This document shows positions 46,912 to 58,852 of a stretch of DNA of 64,000 bases, one piece after another. Below the pieces are notes generated by a model. That model was not told the DNA's origin. It made no database searches and saw only the letters and a program-made list of their open reading frames with translations. Within the stretch, counting starts at the first letter, position 1, and each line of letters opens with the position of its first letter. The position numbers and the translations under genes are program-made. The stretch comes from Arthrinium phaeospermum (lineage: Eukaryota > Ascomycota > Sordariomycetes > Amphisphaeriales > Apiosporaceae), in contig QYRS01000012.1 of assembly GCA_006503535.1 (NCBI GenBank), positions 310,001 through 374,000 on the forward strand, written 5' to 3'.

Positions 46912-47490
46912 CTAAGAGATGCAATCGGGAACTCGCCCAATCAGAATCTCGATGTTCATACCGTACCCCTGGGCGTCAAACGCCAACAGAATTTCGCCCC
47001 AATCTCTGTCAGCATTCCCGGTGAGCCGCGGCAGAACGGCCTGCGGCACGAGCATGGTGGCCTTATAGAAGGATCCCGGCCTGGCGGCCACTAGTTGGTC
47101 GGTAGCGGCGTCAGTCATCACGAAGGTGATGTCCCGCACGGCGTCTGCGACTCTCTTCCAGCACGGGGAGAAGAGTTTGACGGTCTGCCGGCCGGTGCGG
47201 GCTGGATCCTCAACGAGTAGGCTGACCAGAAACCCGGGCATGGGCTTCGGCAGCGCGATACACCGTTGATTCGCATCAGTATAGCCGCAGCTGTGTGGGA
47301 ATATCTCACCTTCCTGCTCTCCAGCAGGCGGGGAGGCTGGGATACGGTACACAACAGAGTCGAAGGTAAAGTCGCTGTGCTGTCCATGGACATCCAACGA
47401 ACCTTGAGCGATGGGGCTGGCAGTATTGCACGCGTCGTCGCCCAGGCGAGGCTTGCGGAGGAAAAGGGTCAGGGGCAGACAGGTAGCCAT
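46912..47490 (-). CDS. Hypothetical protein, single exon
   Basis: One open frame of 192 codons starts MATCLPLTLFLRKPRLGDD and ends GRVPDCIS. Codon use is moderately G/C-biased at third positions, and the frame is much longer than others nearby. The sequence is soluble-looking, with six or seven scattered cysteines, a QHSDFTFDSVVYRIP segment and a C-terminal DWGEILLAFDAQGYGMNIEI stretch that could form a small alpha/beta fold. The first 15 residues are hydrophobic but end with RKP, so a signal peptide is doubtful. I do not recognise the family. The gene call rests on length and bias alone. Confidence 0.5.
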   Translation of the reverse strand: MATCLPLTLFLRKPRLGDDACNTASPIAQGSLDVHGQHSDFTFDSVVYRIPASPPAGEQEGEIFPHSCGYTDANQRCIALPKPMPGFLVSLLVEDPARTGRQTVKLFSPCWKRVADAVRDITFVMTDAATDQLVAARPGSFYKATMLVPQAVLPRLTGNADRDWGEILLAFDAQGYGMNIEILIGRVPDCIS

Positions 47491-48187
47491 TTTGGAGGTT
47501 GGTGATCACTAAGGTGTGCTGGGAGATGATTTACTGTTGGGTTTCGCTGTGTATTATACCAAGAAACATGTCCACAACACCACTAATGATAGTGAGCAGC
47601 GTCGATGCTTATCAACTCGCCCGTTCCGCAACTCCCTGAACATTACAATCGGTATGTCGTCAACAACAACAAAAGACCCAAAAACAACGCCCATTGTTTG
47701 GTTACCTATCCCCTGTTTGCCCAACAATCTCATTGTTGGTCAACGGCAACATAGCTGTGATCACATCTTTGTATCCAGCTCGCCCCTGGCTCCTTTGTCA
47801 GACCCCAAAACACTTACTTTATCCTGGTTTGCCAAACAGATCTCCCACGGCGTCAATGAATGCAACCAGCTGCAAAAGTCTAGTTCATGCTCCTGGTGGC
47901 ATGGAATCGTGCCTAGCGACTAGGACTCTAGTTCAAGTCATAATGTTTTGCAGCACCTCTGCGGAGGTTTGCTTAAGCTGCTCTACATGGACATACACTT
48001 AGGTGAAGGCGGACTGAAACTTGGATTGATGTTGGGATGGAAAACTTCAGTGTCTATTAAGTTTATGGCAAACAAAGCCCTTGTTCCGCCGGACCATATT
48101 AGAGTCCTTTAACCACCCTTTCACCCAAACGCCACAATGATTTATCTTTGTATCCGCGTCCGACAATGCTCCAACAATAAGTCTCCT
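47491..48187. other. Intergenic region
   Basis: Nothing recognisable beyond flanking regulatory DNA. Confidence 0.5.
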
Positions 48188-48761
48188 TTACTCGCAGGTC
48201 TTGACCTCGTAGCTGACCGTCTGGTTGCCGGTAGCGACGATCTTGGGCTTGAAGTCCAGGTAGACGAGCTGAGCGGAGGTGTTAGCTTTCATTTCCGTGC
48301 ACTTGCTGCCTGACAGACACGTCGTGGAAGCAGTCAACCAATTGATGATGGGGACACTTACCTCGCCCTTCTCGGGGGTCCAATCTCCGTTGGTGTCGCG
48401 GTAGTAGACGAGCTCGCCGGAGCCGGCATCGCGGACCTCGGCGGTGGTGTGGGTCAGGGTGCCCTCGGTGCTCCACTCGATCTTGTAGCAGGTCGACTTG
48501 GAGACGGTGAAGGGCTTGGAGCAGCGGATGTTGCCGTCCTTGTCGATGCACTTCTCGACCGCGTAGTCCATCACCTCGCCCTTGGCGACGCTGGATGCTG
48601 TGTGGCCAAAAGGGTTAGCATGTCGGTGTCCCGCACAGCAAAGTCCAGACGCTGTAACGTCAAGGAGGGGTCGGGGGAGGGAATGAGGACGTACGCTCGG
48701 TGAGCAGGCCGGCCATGGCCAGACCGGCAGTGAGAACGTTCTGGGCATCGGGGATATACAT
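48188..48761 (-). CDS. Small cysteine-containing protein, possibly secreted
   Basis: Three exons on the minus strand, 48761-48695, 48597-48362 and 48268-48188, encode about 127 residues. The reading phases agree at both joins. The N-terminus, MYIPDAQNVLTAGLAMAGLL, is weakly signal-peptide-like. The mature part has four cysteines (EKCIDKDGNIRC, STCYKIEW and the final KTCE) and beta-strand-like alternation, for example GELVYYRDTNGDWTPEKGEL, VYLDFKPKIVATGNQTVSYE and VKTCE. There is one N-glycosylation site (NQT). Size, even number of cysteines and lack of a known domain suit a small secreted protein or effector candidate, but this is inference. The second intron begins GTAAGTGTCC and ends CCGCTCAG. 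The first splice site could lie a few bases elsewhere. Confidence 0.72.
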
Positions 48762-50076
48762 GATGAGTAGTTGGAATTTGTGGAAGTCAAAGAATCAATG
48801 GAATATGTCTCAAAAGTCGGAATTGATGATGCTTTTTGTTGGTGAACTTATGGTAGAAAGGATGTCGGCCGCTCTCGTTCGAGTTTCATGTGTTGACAGG
48901 CATCCGGGTGCGCCACAGGTACGTCATGGAAAGTCAGCAACGTCATTGCGGTGACGCTGCACGGTTGAATTCAATCGAGCCTTCCTTCCTCAAGGACCAA
49001 AACCGTCACTTCCTTTTTTTATTGGCATGTGCAGTCAATTGCTCACATTTGCAGTGGGAATTATAGAGAATTGCACACGTTTTCGACGAATGCCTCACGT
49101 CTCGATATCATTCGAAGTCATCCAGCTTGGCCAATAAGATTTCGATGGTGGTGCTTAGCCCCCAAGCCATCGCGATGATGCCCGCCATAAACTGGAGGCG
49201 CATCACGTGATTAAAGCACCGCTTAGGTCGCTCTGCATACGCCGAGGAGGCCGCCGACGGGATGCACTACCTAATAATAGATCCGGCCTACGTTCCTGAA
49301 ACTCCCGCAGGCACCTTCCTGGTGGCTGGATCTTTTAGCAGCGTATAATTGATGGAAGTTGGAAGCCAAGACTGCCGCTCGTTGATCGCATGTCGCAGTC
49401 GGCCGATGCCAGCCACCAAGCAGAACAGCTGCATGAGTCCCGGGGGAAATACTACCCTGCAGAGGAGTTGGGAATGGCACTGGCCAATAGGGAAAATGGA
49501 ACATATGAATCCCGCAGGTCGGTCGGCGAAGCTTAGGGGCACGATAAGACTCTGCATCGCAACCCCCTCAGAAGGTGTGCAATGTCAAGCGTGCATCTTG
49601 ACAATCGACCCGCAACGGGAAGGTATCTCAGGGGCAACAGACCACAACTGACAGCCCTCGCTTAAGCGAAGTTGTGTATTCATTGCCGATCCGATGTCGC
49701 TTGCTTTCTATATTAACCGCTCACCAAGTATCACCTCAGCGGCTTACGAGCCGATGAACCGCACCCCCTTCGTGTTTCTTACCGAGGTAATCACTGACGT
49801 GCAGCTGAGCGACCACGCATTTGCTGATCAATTCGCATGACCTCCATGCCATCAAGACAGTATCGCAGCCCCTCCTGGATCTTTGCAAATACGCAAAGTC
49901 AACTCATTATGGAAGGTGCCACGATAACTCATACTCTTCCATTGTGCAGTCGACATAGCGACGATAGAACCAGATAGTAGAGCTGCATTTGTGTAAATAT
50001 AAACCGATGAACCGCCCATCATCATCACAGCAGGGACATCGCCAGTCTTCTCCCTGTATACATTTGATTCGAATAA
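48762..50076. other. Intergenic region
   Basis: Bidirectional spacer between head-to-head genes. No gene or RNA was recognised. Confidence 0.5.
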
Positions 50077-53000
50077 ATGCATTTACTAGCATATATCTCA
50101 ATATTTCTGGGCAGCTCCTTTGCTGTCCAAAGGGGTTTCAGCGCTGGTATAACGAATGGAACCCGCCCCCTTGCCCCCAAAAGATTTATCTTGGAAGCTA
50201 AAAATGTAAGAATCTTACTTCGTCGAGCCACGCATTCGGAACAACCAACTGACACGCTGTGACCAGGGAGTAAGCGTCGAAACCCTCGCCGCCAAGGTCG
50301 AGTCGGCCGGCGTCAAGGTGACGAAACGTTTTGATGCGGGCGTCTTCCACGGCCTGAGCGTCGAGGCTGCCGCGGACAGCGCCCACACGTTGCAGCAGAT
50401 GTTCGTAGACGTGTCCAAGGCATGGCCGATCGGGCGCATCAGACTGGCTCCGTCAGAGCCTCTGATCAGGTTCTCAGACGATGCCGCGGCGGCCAACTAC
50501 TCGGTGCACAAGTGGACGGGAGTCGACAAGGCGCACGCCGCGGGGATCTTCGGGAAGGGGGTTACGGTGGCCATTGTAGATACGGGGACAGACTACACCC
50601 ATCCCGCGGTAAGACGAGAGTTCCGGCTGTGCCGGTGCGATATTGCACGCATAACTTGACTGACATATGTGCTTGAAACGGGACAGCTTGGCGGTGGGTT
50701 CGGTCCGGGCTTCAAAGTAGCTGGAGGCTACGATCTAGTCGGGAATGGCGGTACGTGTGCATCCATTCATTGCTCTGCTGCAGAAGCTAATACGGCTTCC
50801 TACAAGACTGGCCAGCATCGCCTAAGGAGCCCGATAACGACCCCCTTGACCAAACTATAGGCCATGGGACTCATGTGGCAGGAATACTTGCTGGAAAGAG
50901 CGACTGGTGAGTAGTTCTGGATCTCTAGGGGGTTTCATGCAACTCCTGTTTGACATATCACGCTATAGGTATACGGGTGTTGCCCCTGAGGCAACCATTC
51001 TTTCATACAAGGTCTTCTCGGAGGGTGGCGATGTAAGTTATCACCACAGCCTGTCATAAATCACGTTCATCATGTTGATACGATGAAACAGAGATCTGTG
51101 GACGATGACACACTAGTTGAAGCATTCCTAATGGCATACGAGGCAGGAGTAAGAACCATAACACCGGTTTGATGTACCATGGAAATGATAACTGACTGCC
51201 TTTACGAGTAGGCCGATATCATCACTGCTAGTATCGGAGGCACGAGCGGATGGTCTGATGGCCCGTGGGCCGTAGTGGCATCGCGACTCGTTGACCAAGG
51301 GGTCGTGGTCACGATATCCGCCGGCAACGAAGGAGACTACGGGCCCTTCTACGCAAGCAACGGCGCGTCCGGGAAAAACGTACTGGCCGTCGCCTCGATC
51401 GATGCCAGCACTGTTCCAGCGCTGCCCTTCCAAGTCATGTGAGTACGAGGTCGGACTGAGGCAGACATATGTTTATCACGATCATCGCAGTAGAGGCTAA
51501 CGTGGCTGTGCAGGTTCAATCTAGATGGGACCTCTAATGTTTCGACTCTGGCCTATCTGCCCGCCAGCACTCGTGCCCCGAGCGAGCCCTACTTGCTGCC
51601 ATGGACGCCGATCCTCCCCATCCTGGTCGACATTTGCACTCCGCTGCCCAGCAACACCACCGACCTGTCAAAGGTCGTCGTCCTGGCCCGCCTGGGGAAC
51701 TGCACCGTCCCCAAGCAGCAGAGAAACCTGGAAGACTTCGACGCCGACATGATGCTGCTCTACGCCGACGACCAGCCCATCCAGACCCTCTTCGGCAGCC
51801 CCACCTCCACCGTCGCCATGATCGAGGCCAAAGCGGCCCACGCCATCCTCGAGACGGCGCGCGCGGGCGGCAACGCGACGGCCCGGTTCGAGGACGAGTC
51901 GGGCACGGGCCGCGTCGTGGGCGCCTTCAACTCGGCCGGCGGCGTCCCCAGCTACTTCTCCACCTGGGGCCCGACCTACGAGCTCCATCTCAAGCCCGAC
52001 ATCGCCGCCCCCGGCCGCGACATCTACAGCACCTACCCCGGCGGCGGCTGGGCCACCCTGAGCGGCACCAGCATGGCGTGCCCCTACGTCGCTGGCGTCG
52101 CGGCGCTCTACATCGGCCAGCACGGTGGGCGCCGCCAACATGGGCCCGGCTTCGCCAAGACGCTCGTAGATCGCATCGTCTCCAGCGGCGGCGCCGTCGC
52201 TTGGTCCGTCCTCGACCCGTTGCCCCCTGGTGGAAACATGCATCCCAAGTCCCCTATCATGGCCTCGGCATGGGCGCCTGTGGCGCAGGTCGGGGCGGGC
52301 ATGATCAACGCCGCCAAGATTTTGAACTACACGACGTCGCTGTCGTTTAACAAGATGGAGCTCAACGACACGGCCCACTTCAAGGGTGACCACCAGGTGG
52401 ACATTACGAATGGTGGACCCGAGCCCGTCACGTACCGGTTCAATTTGCAGCCCTGGGCTGGCGTTGATGCGCAGTCGCCGGATTATGAGGATTATATCGT
52501 GGAGTCGCACAGTTTGGAGCCCAAGGAGATCGTGCCGAGCGTCAGTTTCCCGTCGGGCGAGTTTAGGATCCAGCCTGGGCAGACTCGGACAGCGACGTGA
52601 GTGCAGTCTAGAAGCAAATTGTTATTGGATCAGCTCAGGGACTAACGTTCGTCAATCCCAGATTCGACTTCACCTACCCAGATCACGACCCAGCGAAGCT
52701 GGGACTGTACAGTGGAAAAATATTAATATCCGGCAGCAACAAAGAGGAGCTTTCTGTCCCGTACCTGGGTTAGTTTCAGAAGCTGATAACCAGAGGACTG
52801 TGCTGCTAACATGACTTGTTCAAACAGGTATGGCGGCAGATCTTCAGACTCACTATCGCCAAAACATGTTCCCAGGGAGCAGCCCCGAGCACCTCGGTGG
52901 TGTTGACAGGCTACCGTTGCCAGAGTTCCACACGTATGCTTGGTCCACCTTCTTGCAAATGACGACCCTGACTACAAACCGGACACTGATACAGATAATA

Positions 53001-53774
53001 GGTACGACTTCAACCTCAGTGAGAACGCCCAAAACTTCCCCAAGCTCAAAGTGGATCTGAGCTACGGTTCGCAAGAGTTGCGATGGGACGTAAGTTGAGC
53101 CACCATGTTTCGGCTGTCAGAAACAGACACTGACTGTGTGCCTGTTCACTCTAGATCTTCGAAAAGGGGTGGCAGGAAGACAACTGGCAGTACCCGCCCG
53201 CTCTCGGGCAGACGGATGGCTACATCGGCTCCGCCGCCGTCTATGCGCACTCGGGTCAGAGCCCGGCCTTCGACCCGGCCTCCGAGGATAAGGAGGACAC
53301 GGTCCCGCTGCCCATGTTCTACCTGGTGCGTGGCGACATGCCCACCTACCATGACACGTACAGCCTCTGGTGGTTCGGCAAGCTGGCCAACGGGTCGTAC
53401 ATTGCCCCAGGTGACTACTAGTAAGCTACCCACCACCTTTTACTACGTTTCTTTTAGTATATGGGTCCAGTCCCGTGAACACTTATAGACGCCTCTCGTT
53501 CTGTGGATGGGCACTGACGTGTTTCTACAGTTGGCGGCTTGCGGCTCTCGTTCCGTTCTCGGAACCAACGGACTCGGGCAGCTGGGACGTTTGGGATATG
53601 GATGGTGTCCCGTACGTTACCGTTTTGCCATACTCGCCATAAGATGTTACTTCAGTCATTATGTGAGATGAGTACATTCGTGGACTGCATGGGGGTAAAA
53701 AGTTTATATTTGTACCAAGCCTGAAGCATTCCAGGGACTGGGATGAGCAGTTTGAGCTGTTCCTCAATCTCTAA
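50077..53774 (+). CDS. Subtilisin-like serine protease (S8), secreted, multi-domain
   Basis: Exon 1 (50077-50205) begins [20 protein letters not shown], a signal peptide. Exon 2 starts at 50267 with an I9-type propeptide ([20 protein letters not shown]). The catalytic triad is complete: Asp in [14 protein letters not shown], His in [13 protein letters not shown], and Ser in [17 protein letters not shown] (near 52060). Other subtilase marks are [14 protein letters not shown] and [23 protein letters not shown]-like insert with [18 protein letters not shown] lies between His and Ser. The C-terminal part is Fn3-like ([20 protein letters not shown]), then more beta-rich exons ending QFELFLNL. About twelve exons have canonical splice ends. 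The last intron joins VPD to WDEQF. Related fungal enzymes are extracellular broad-specificity proteases (minor extracellular protease vpr type). The frame looks largely intact. Confidence 0.9.
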
Positions 53775-53879
53775 CAGCGTTCGAACCCAAATTGGGTACT
53801 ACATAGTCATGCTGAGATAGAAATACTAGTATCATGTGTCAAAATATAATCAGTAGGAAAGGAACCCATCTCTCACTTC

Positions 53880-54935
53880 TCAGATCGGACCTAGCGTCGC
53901 CTTGTCGCGCTCCCACGCCGACCACCTGCCATCCCAGTCCTCCGTCGACGGCGCCAACGGTGGCGCCCTCATGCTCACGCACGCTCTGCACAACGAGTAG
54001 GCCCTGCTCATGGTGGATATCATAGTGTGCGAGTGGTGCTCGTCGTCGGGCTTGTGCCGCAAACAAGCGGAGCAGACCTCGGGGTACGTGATGTGCATGA
54101 ACTCGCCGCTGCGGATCATGGTGGTGAGCACGTCGGCCGCCAGCTCGGGGATCTCGTCGAGGAGCTCGATGAACGGCGGGCACCGGAAGAAGCGGAACCG
54201 CGTCTCGTGGACGAAGGTCTTCATCAGCCCGCGGAAGGCGTCGCCGGCCACGGTGGTCTGGCCGTAGGCGGCGCGGAGATCGTACAGGATCTCGTCGATG
54301 TTGTCGATGTCTCGCTTCCAGAACTGGTTCTGCAGGGGGGCGCATTTCTGGGTGTTGTACTGGCGGAACTGGGATACCGCGCACTCCTGCAGTTTCGGGA
54401 GGGCGAAGAAGTCGGCGAGATCATAGAACCGGATGCAGATGTCGATCAGGGGTGCTTCTCCCTTTTTGGTGTCAAAGTCGATAACTGTTCAATGATTAGG
54501 CGCTTGCAGGTCACACGGGTATTGATGTGAGCGTACCTCCAATGTATATATACTCGAGCATCAACTCGACGTCCCCGGGGTCAAACTCCTGTATCGCGAT
54601 CTCTTGGGTGTGAGCTTCCTGGATAAGTCTATGATTAACACACACCCCCATCCGAGCTTTCAACTGAAACCCGGTTTCTCACCCTGAAGTCACCGCGAAG
54701 AGCTTTATAGAACCACTCGCAGCGTGAGGAAAGGATGTTGCGATGGAGGTTCCACTCTCGCGCACCGCAGACCACCTTCAAGTCTGAGAAGGCACCCGTC
54801 CTGAATAAACTGTATGCGAGCTGTTAGATACCAAACATCGCAATCTAATGGATCTCTTTCGTACCTTTCATCAGAGTTTGCCACGCCATTGTGGGTTTCA
54901 CCGGCGCCTTCATGATGAAACATGGGCATTCTCAT
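53880..54935 (-). CDS. BTB/POZ-domain protein
   Basis: The gene has four exons. The start is one of three close in-frame ATGs (54935, 54929, 54923), giving MPMFHHEGAGETHNGVANSD. After the first intron the BTB core follows: LFRTGAFSDLKVVCGAREWN, LHRNILSSRCEWFYKALRGDFR, then EAHTQEIAIQEFDPGDVELM, LEYIYIG, an intron, and VIDFDTKKGEAPLIDICIRF, YDLADFFALPKLQECAVSQ. This is the usual BTB order (F-x-D-x-x-V, H-x-x-L, S-x-x-F, L-x-Y-x-Y-x-G, A-D-x-x-x-L). The C-terminal half, with PPFIELLDEIPELAADVLTT and a CSACLRH...CRAC cysteine set, could bind zinc. Fungal BTB proteins of this shape are common and mostly uncharacterised. Some act as Cul3 adaptors. It is tail-to-tail with the subtilase, 105 bp apart. 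Confidence 0.87.
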
Positions 54936-56407
54936 GACGGACACCTGGTTCTTGTGGAGTATTGCGTGTCAATATTGAGAGCCCCTGAGCGCTTGAAGTT
55001 GGACCGCGAGGAAATGCGGGGTCTCGGCCAACTGGACGGAACAACACAGCTGGAAAAAGATATCATAGGAGGAGAAAGTGGACGATATGATTGGACACGC
55101 ATGTTTTAGGCATCAACAGTGTCAGCCCCCTCACATGTGCGACCTCTCGATCTAGATGGACCAATCAACTTGATTGCCGGCACCGACGATACGTGAGATG
55201 CATACACAACTCAATTTAAGGGTCCAACTAAAACCGTCAACTATCCCGGTAACTACGAAATAGTGCAACTCTATCCACGCCTATGCCTTCTAGGAAGACT
55301 CTTGGTGCACTTGACTATATCCTCGTCTTGTTCGTCTGTCCATACCATGCTCAAACAGGCCGCTGGACGGTGACTCGACTAGCCCTAACCCTGATAATAG
55401 TTACAACAAAGTTGACGACCTACCATCGGACCTTAGCAAACGGGGGCGTCGACAGCCGTTGAAACTTCGTGACGAGTGAAGACGACGCGATCTGTCAAGA
55501 ACAGTGCTATCAAATAGAACATGGCGCATGGTTACGTTTGTGCGGTTCACGTGTCTAAGGCGTTATGCATTCTCTAAGTTCGGTATGCACATGTATTAGT
55601 AGATTGCTAACTTGTGAGTCTATCAACGCCCGACTGCCTCAATGTTTCTGTCAAGTTACATGTCTTGCATCATGAAATAGATAATAGACCCCATTTAGCC
55701 ATGCAGTGATGCGACGGCATCACCCAAAGAGACTAGTGATCCTGCAGCCCACGGATTCCGATGCTCGGCTGGTGACAGCATCTCAGCATCGTTATTAGCA
55801 TTAAAGTAGTGGTTGCTCATGACATCGCCGTCTGTGATGGCAACCGGGTTGGGCTTGTCGTGACTGCCACTGGCCAAGGCATAGGAGGAAACGGCAGCAC
55901 GGGAAGACATGGTACTTATCTGGGCTGCATAACGATTAGCAGACAAATCCCAGGAGGATATGGAGTGAGTGTAGTATTTGCATTGCTTAAGTTAAGCGGA
56001 TGAGGTGATGCCGATGAGGAGAGGTAAGAAGAAGTGCGCGAAGAAGTGTGCGAAGAGAGGCGTTTCGATTTAGTAAGAGATAGAGCGAACAATAGAATAT
56101 TGGCTGGGGATCATTGTAGGTAGTTTAGTACTTCCTTTAGGAAGACAATACTGTCCTCTCAAAAAGAAGGCCAATTGTTTGTAGCCTGGGATTCCCTACT
56201 GTACTTTACCACGCCTTCACCAACTCTTCACCTTAAACTTCAATCCTCTCCCGTACTACATTTCCCACCTCTCCCAACTCACCTTTTCCTCACCGGGGCA
56301 TATCCTTTTCACGTTTCTCGGTGCCGATATTACTTCCTTTCCTGGGAATACTGTCGGCCTTCTCCTACACTTCACTTTGCACGCCCGACCCGGCCCAGTT
56401 CTGGCGG

Positions 56408-56415
56408 TATAAATA
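56408..56415 (+). promoter_or_regulatory. TATA box
   Basis: TATAAATA in a C/T-rich setting, about 540 bp before the ATG at 56952 or about 430 bp if both leader introns are removed. Confidence 0.55.
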
Positions 56416-56749
56416 CCACCTGAATTCCCACTTCCATCTCTTCCTTTCCCCAAACCCACTGCCCATACCTTTCCGCGGGCACAGAATTCGACTCATACTC
56501 CCAACAGCCACTTGTCTTCAACTGATCGCCTCTGATCCAGACCGATCACTACACCCACTGCTGCACTGCACCACCTGACCACCTGTACCCGACAAGCCTC
56601 GCATGACATGACGACTCGGTCAGCTACGCATCTCTACAGTCACATTTCATAACCTGCACAAGGCTCACCGACCTACAGCCACACATTGAGCGCCCTCTTC
56701 CTCTTGCGATCATATTGGACGAGCACCCTCCATCCTGCCCCATCATATG

Positions 56750-56808
56750 GTAAGTCCCGGAGTCCCGCCTTGCGCTATCATGACGCACTGAGCTCACCTG
56801 CCTACCAG
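56750..56808 (+). other. Putative 5' UTR intron 1
   Basis: GTAAGTCCCGGAG...CTGCCTACCAG, 59 bp. Its surroundings resemble those of the next intron, suggesting that the two leader exon-intron units arose by tandem duplication. Confidence 0.45.
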
Positions 56809-56879
56809 ACCTATCACGGCACACCACAGCGCACATTAAGCACCCTCTTCATCTTGTGACCATACTGCTCCAGTATATC

Positions 56880-56933
56880 GTAAGTCCTGCAGTCCTGTCT
56901 TCCGCTATCATGCGCTGACATATACAATGTCAG
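56880..56933 (+). other. Putative 5' UTR intron 2
   Basis: GTAAGTCCTGCAG...ACAATGTCAG, 54 bp, ending 18 bp before the ATG. The 5' half is a diverged copy of intron 1 (shared GTAAGTCC, AGTCC and CGCTATCATG). Confidence 0.5.
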
Positions 56934-56951
56934 CCTCCATAAACACTCATC

Positions 56952-58415
56952 ATGTCGAGCAGCCCCTCCGTGTCACAGGAGCCGTGGGGTCAGCTCAAGG
57001 TTCGAGGTATCGGAGGAGGCGATGGAGGCTCCGATGTCTATGAGAAGCATAAGGTCGCCATGGCACTGATATTAAAGGAGCTGTGGGACATTAACACAGA
57101 GATCCCGAAGCTCGAGGCTGACCTTGCCACACATGATAAGTCATTGCAAGACCTCGAGGGGGTGATTGCCAGTAATCCCTCAGTGGCACATTTCATTCAG
57201 GCATCACTGGACTCGTTGCGCAATGACATCATTCCTGCTGCCAAGACGAAGCTCACTGAGCAGCGCACGCTCCGCAACGACAAGGTCAAGGAGGCCTATG
57301 ATGCGAAGGCTGCGCTCAAGAAGGCCAAGGACGACAACAAGAAGCGTCGCCCGAGCAGAGACCTCAGTAACCCCCCGAAGCGCACGAACACCGGACTCAC
57401 GTCACACGCGGCAATGAAGGCCCTGAAGACCCTGGATCCTATCCTCCGCCAGCAAGGCTTTCTCGAGGGCATCCATTACATTCGAGTCCAGGGTGATGTC
57501 CTCGTAAGCCTAGACGTGTCATTCGAGGACACGCTGCATGCGAGCGGATACACGTCACATGCCCCTCCGACGGCGGCACGAGACATTGCAAAGGTCAAGG
57601 CATTCCTCGAGCCCCTCTCCGAGACACTGCCCCATCACTTGGACGGCATCATCAGCAAGGCTCCCAGCGAGGCGACCGGCGTCGAGTACCGAGACTACCT
57701 CACTGACATGGTGACAGCAACAGCCGAGCTGCACCAGGCCGTCATGCCAGCAGTGCGTAAGCTCTGTGGCAGTCTCAAACATGTCGTTGGCGAGCAAGAG
57801 CACAGTCATGGCTTTGATGCCTTCCCCGGTGTCGAGAGCATCGTTCAAAAGTATGGCTACAACATCTTCATGGAGGACGCGGACCGCCGATACAAACTGC
57901 CAGCGGTACCATACTCGGGCAACCATGACGGTCCGTATTTGAACAGGATCCTAGAAGGTCAATTGGACTCGCAACATGCCGGTATCCAGCGCTGGATGTG
58001 GGGAGAGATCACCAAGACCATGCTCGCCGCCTTGCGCGTCTGCTTTGCCATGTCCCTCCTGACACGAAGCCTGCTGATCACCGAGGATCGTGTGGTCGAT
58101 GTCCCGGGCGAAAAGAGAGCTATCTGGACGGGTGTTAGCACTCTCCAGGAGATGCTCGACCTCTTCGGAGTGATTTGTACAGAGGCCACCGAGTTCGTCA
58201 AGGACAGCCAGAATGGGGTCGTGGTCTATACGTTCCCAGAGGCCATGCTCGACGATCCCTTCATAGAGGCTCTCCTTGGACCTGTCATCGCTGAGCTCGC
58301 ACCTGATCCCTCCCCCGGCCCCGCGTTCACTGCCCGTCAGCTACTCGACGGGAGCGACGACAGCTGGAAAGCGGTGGTGCGCGCCGCACAGGCATCCTCA
58401 CCGCCTCCTGCTTGA
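56952..58415 (+). CDS. Hypothetical protein with N-terminal coiled coil, intronless
   Basis: One uninterrupted exon of 487 codons. Residues about 30-135 are charged and helical with heptad-like spacing (LWDINTEIPKLEADLATHDK, RNDKVKEAYDAKAALKKAKD), probably a coiled coil. A basic linker with KKRRPSRD could be a nuclear signal. The rest is a mostly helical globular region: TLDPILRQQGFLEGIHYIRV, PHHLDGIISKAPSEATGVEY, QRWMWGEITKTMLAALRVCF and WTGVSTLQEMLDLFGVICTE. It ends in a short acidic/proline tail. There is no signal peptide or membrane span. I recognise no family. Unlike nearly all other genes in the window the coding part has no intron, although the leader seems to have two. The first ATG of the open frame (MSSSPSVSQEPWGQ) is taken as the start. 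Confidence 0.8.
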   Translation: MSSSPSVSQEPWGQLKVRGIGGGDGGSDVYEKHKVAMALILKELWDINTEIPKLEADLATHDKSLQDLEGVIASNPSVAHFIQASLDSLRNDIIPAAKTKLTEQRTLRNDKVKEAYDAKAALKKAKDDNKKRRPSRDLSNPPKRTNTGLTSHAAMKALKTLDPILRQQGFLEGIHYIRVQGDVLVSLDVSFEDTLHASGYTSHAPPTAARDIAKVKAFLEPLSETLPHHLDGIISKAPSEATGVEYRDYLTDMVTATAELHQAVMPAVRKLCGSLKHVVGEQEHSHGFDAFPGVESIVQKYGYNIFMEDADRRYKLPAVPYSGNHDGPYLNRILEGQLDSQHAGIQRWMWGEITKTMLAALRVCFAMSLLTRSLLITEDRVVDVPGEKRAIWTGVSTLQEMLDLFGVICTEATEFVKDSQNGVVVYTFPEAMLDDPFIEALLGPVIAELAPDPSPGPAFTARQLLDGSDDSWKAVVRAAQASSPPPA

Positions 58416-58852
58416 TGGTCAGCATCATGGAGGTGTTGGAGGAGATGCACCGCCATACCTGACGATGATGATGGCAGTGTTTGTGTACGATAGGCATCAT
58501 CCTAAGGTGAGATGGCATCATGACACAGAGATACCTAGAAATCGAAAGCAATCACGCGCATAAGGAGGTATCAGCATTACAGAAATTGAGCAAGAAACGG
58601 CTCCATCATAGGGCCAACGGGCAAAGACATCAGGGGGGACAAAGCATGTTCATAGACGATCGTATTTGCGTCTTGCCCTGTGCTTGACATGAGTGATCAG
58701 TACCGGTCACCTTTTCTCTCACGCCTTGTCTTGGTGTCACGGAAGCAGAGAACATCACAATGGGTTTCAAGGAGGCCTCGTCCGCTCGCTGTCTCAGAGC
58801 TAACGCCTGACCACCGACGTTAGTGACTTTAAAGTAGATAGTTCAAGAAAAC
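58416..58852. other. Intergenic region
   Basis: Spacer between converging orphan genes. Nothing recognised. Confidence 0.5.

Larger units (their letters stand above)
54936..56951. other. Intergenic region and long leader of the next gene
   Basis: The first 1.4 kb show nothing recognisable. From about 56400 a TATA box and a long leader with two putative introns precede the ATG at 56952. Confidence 0.5.
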
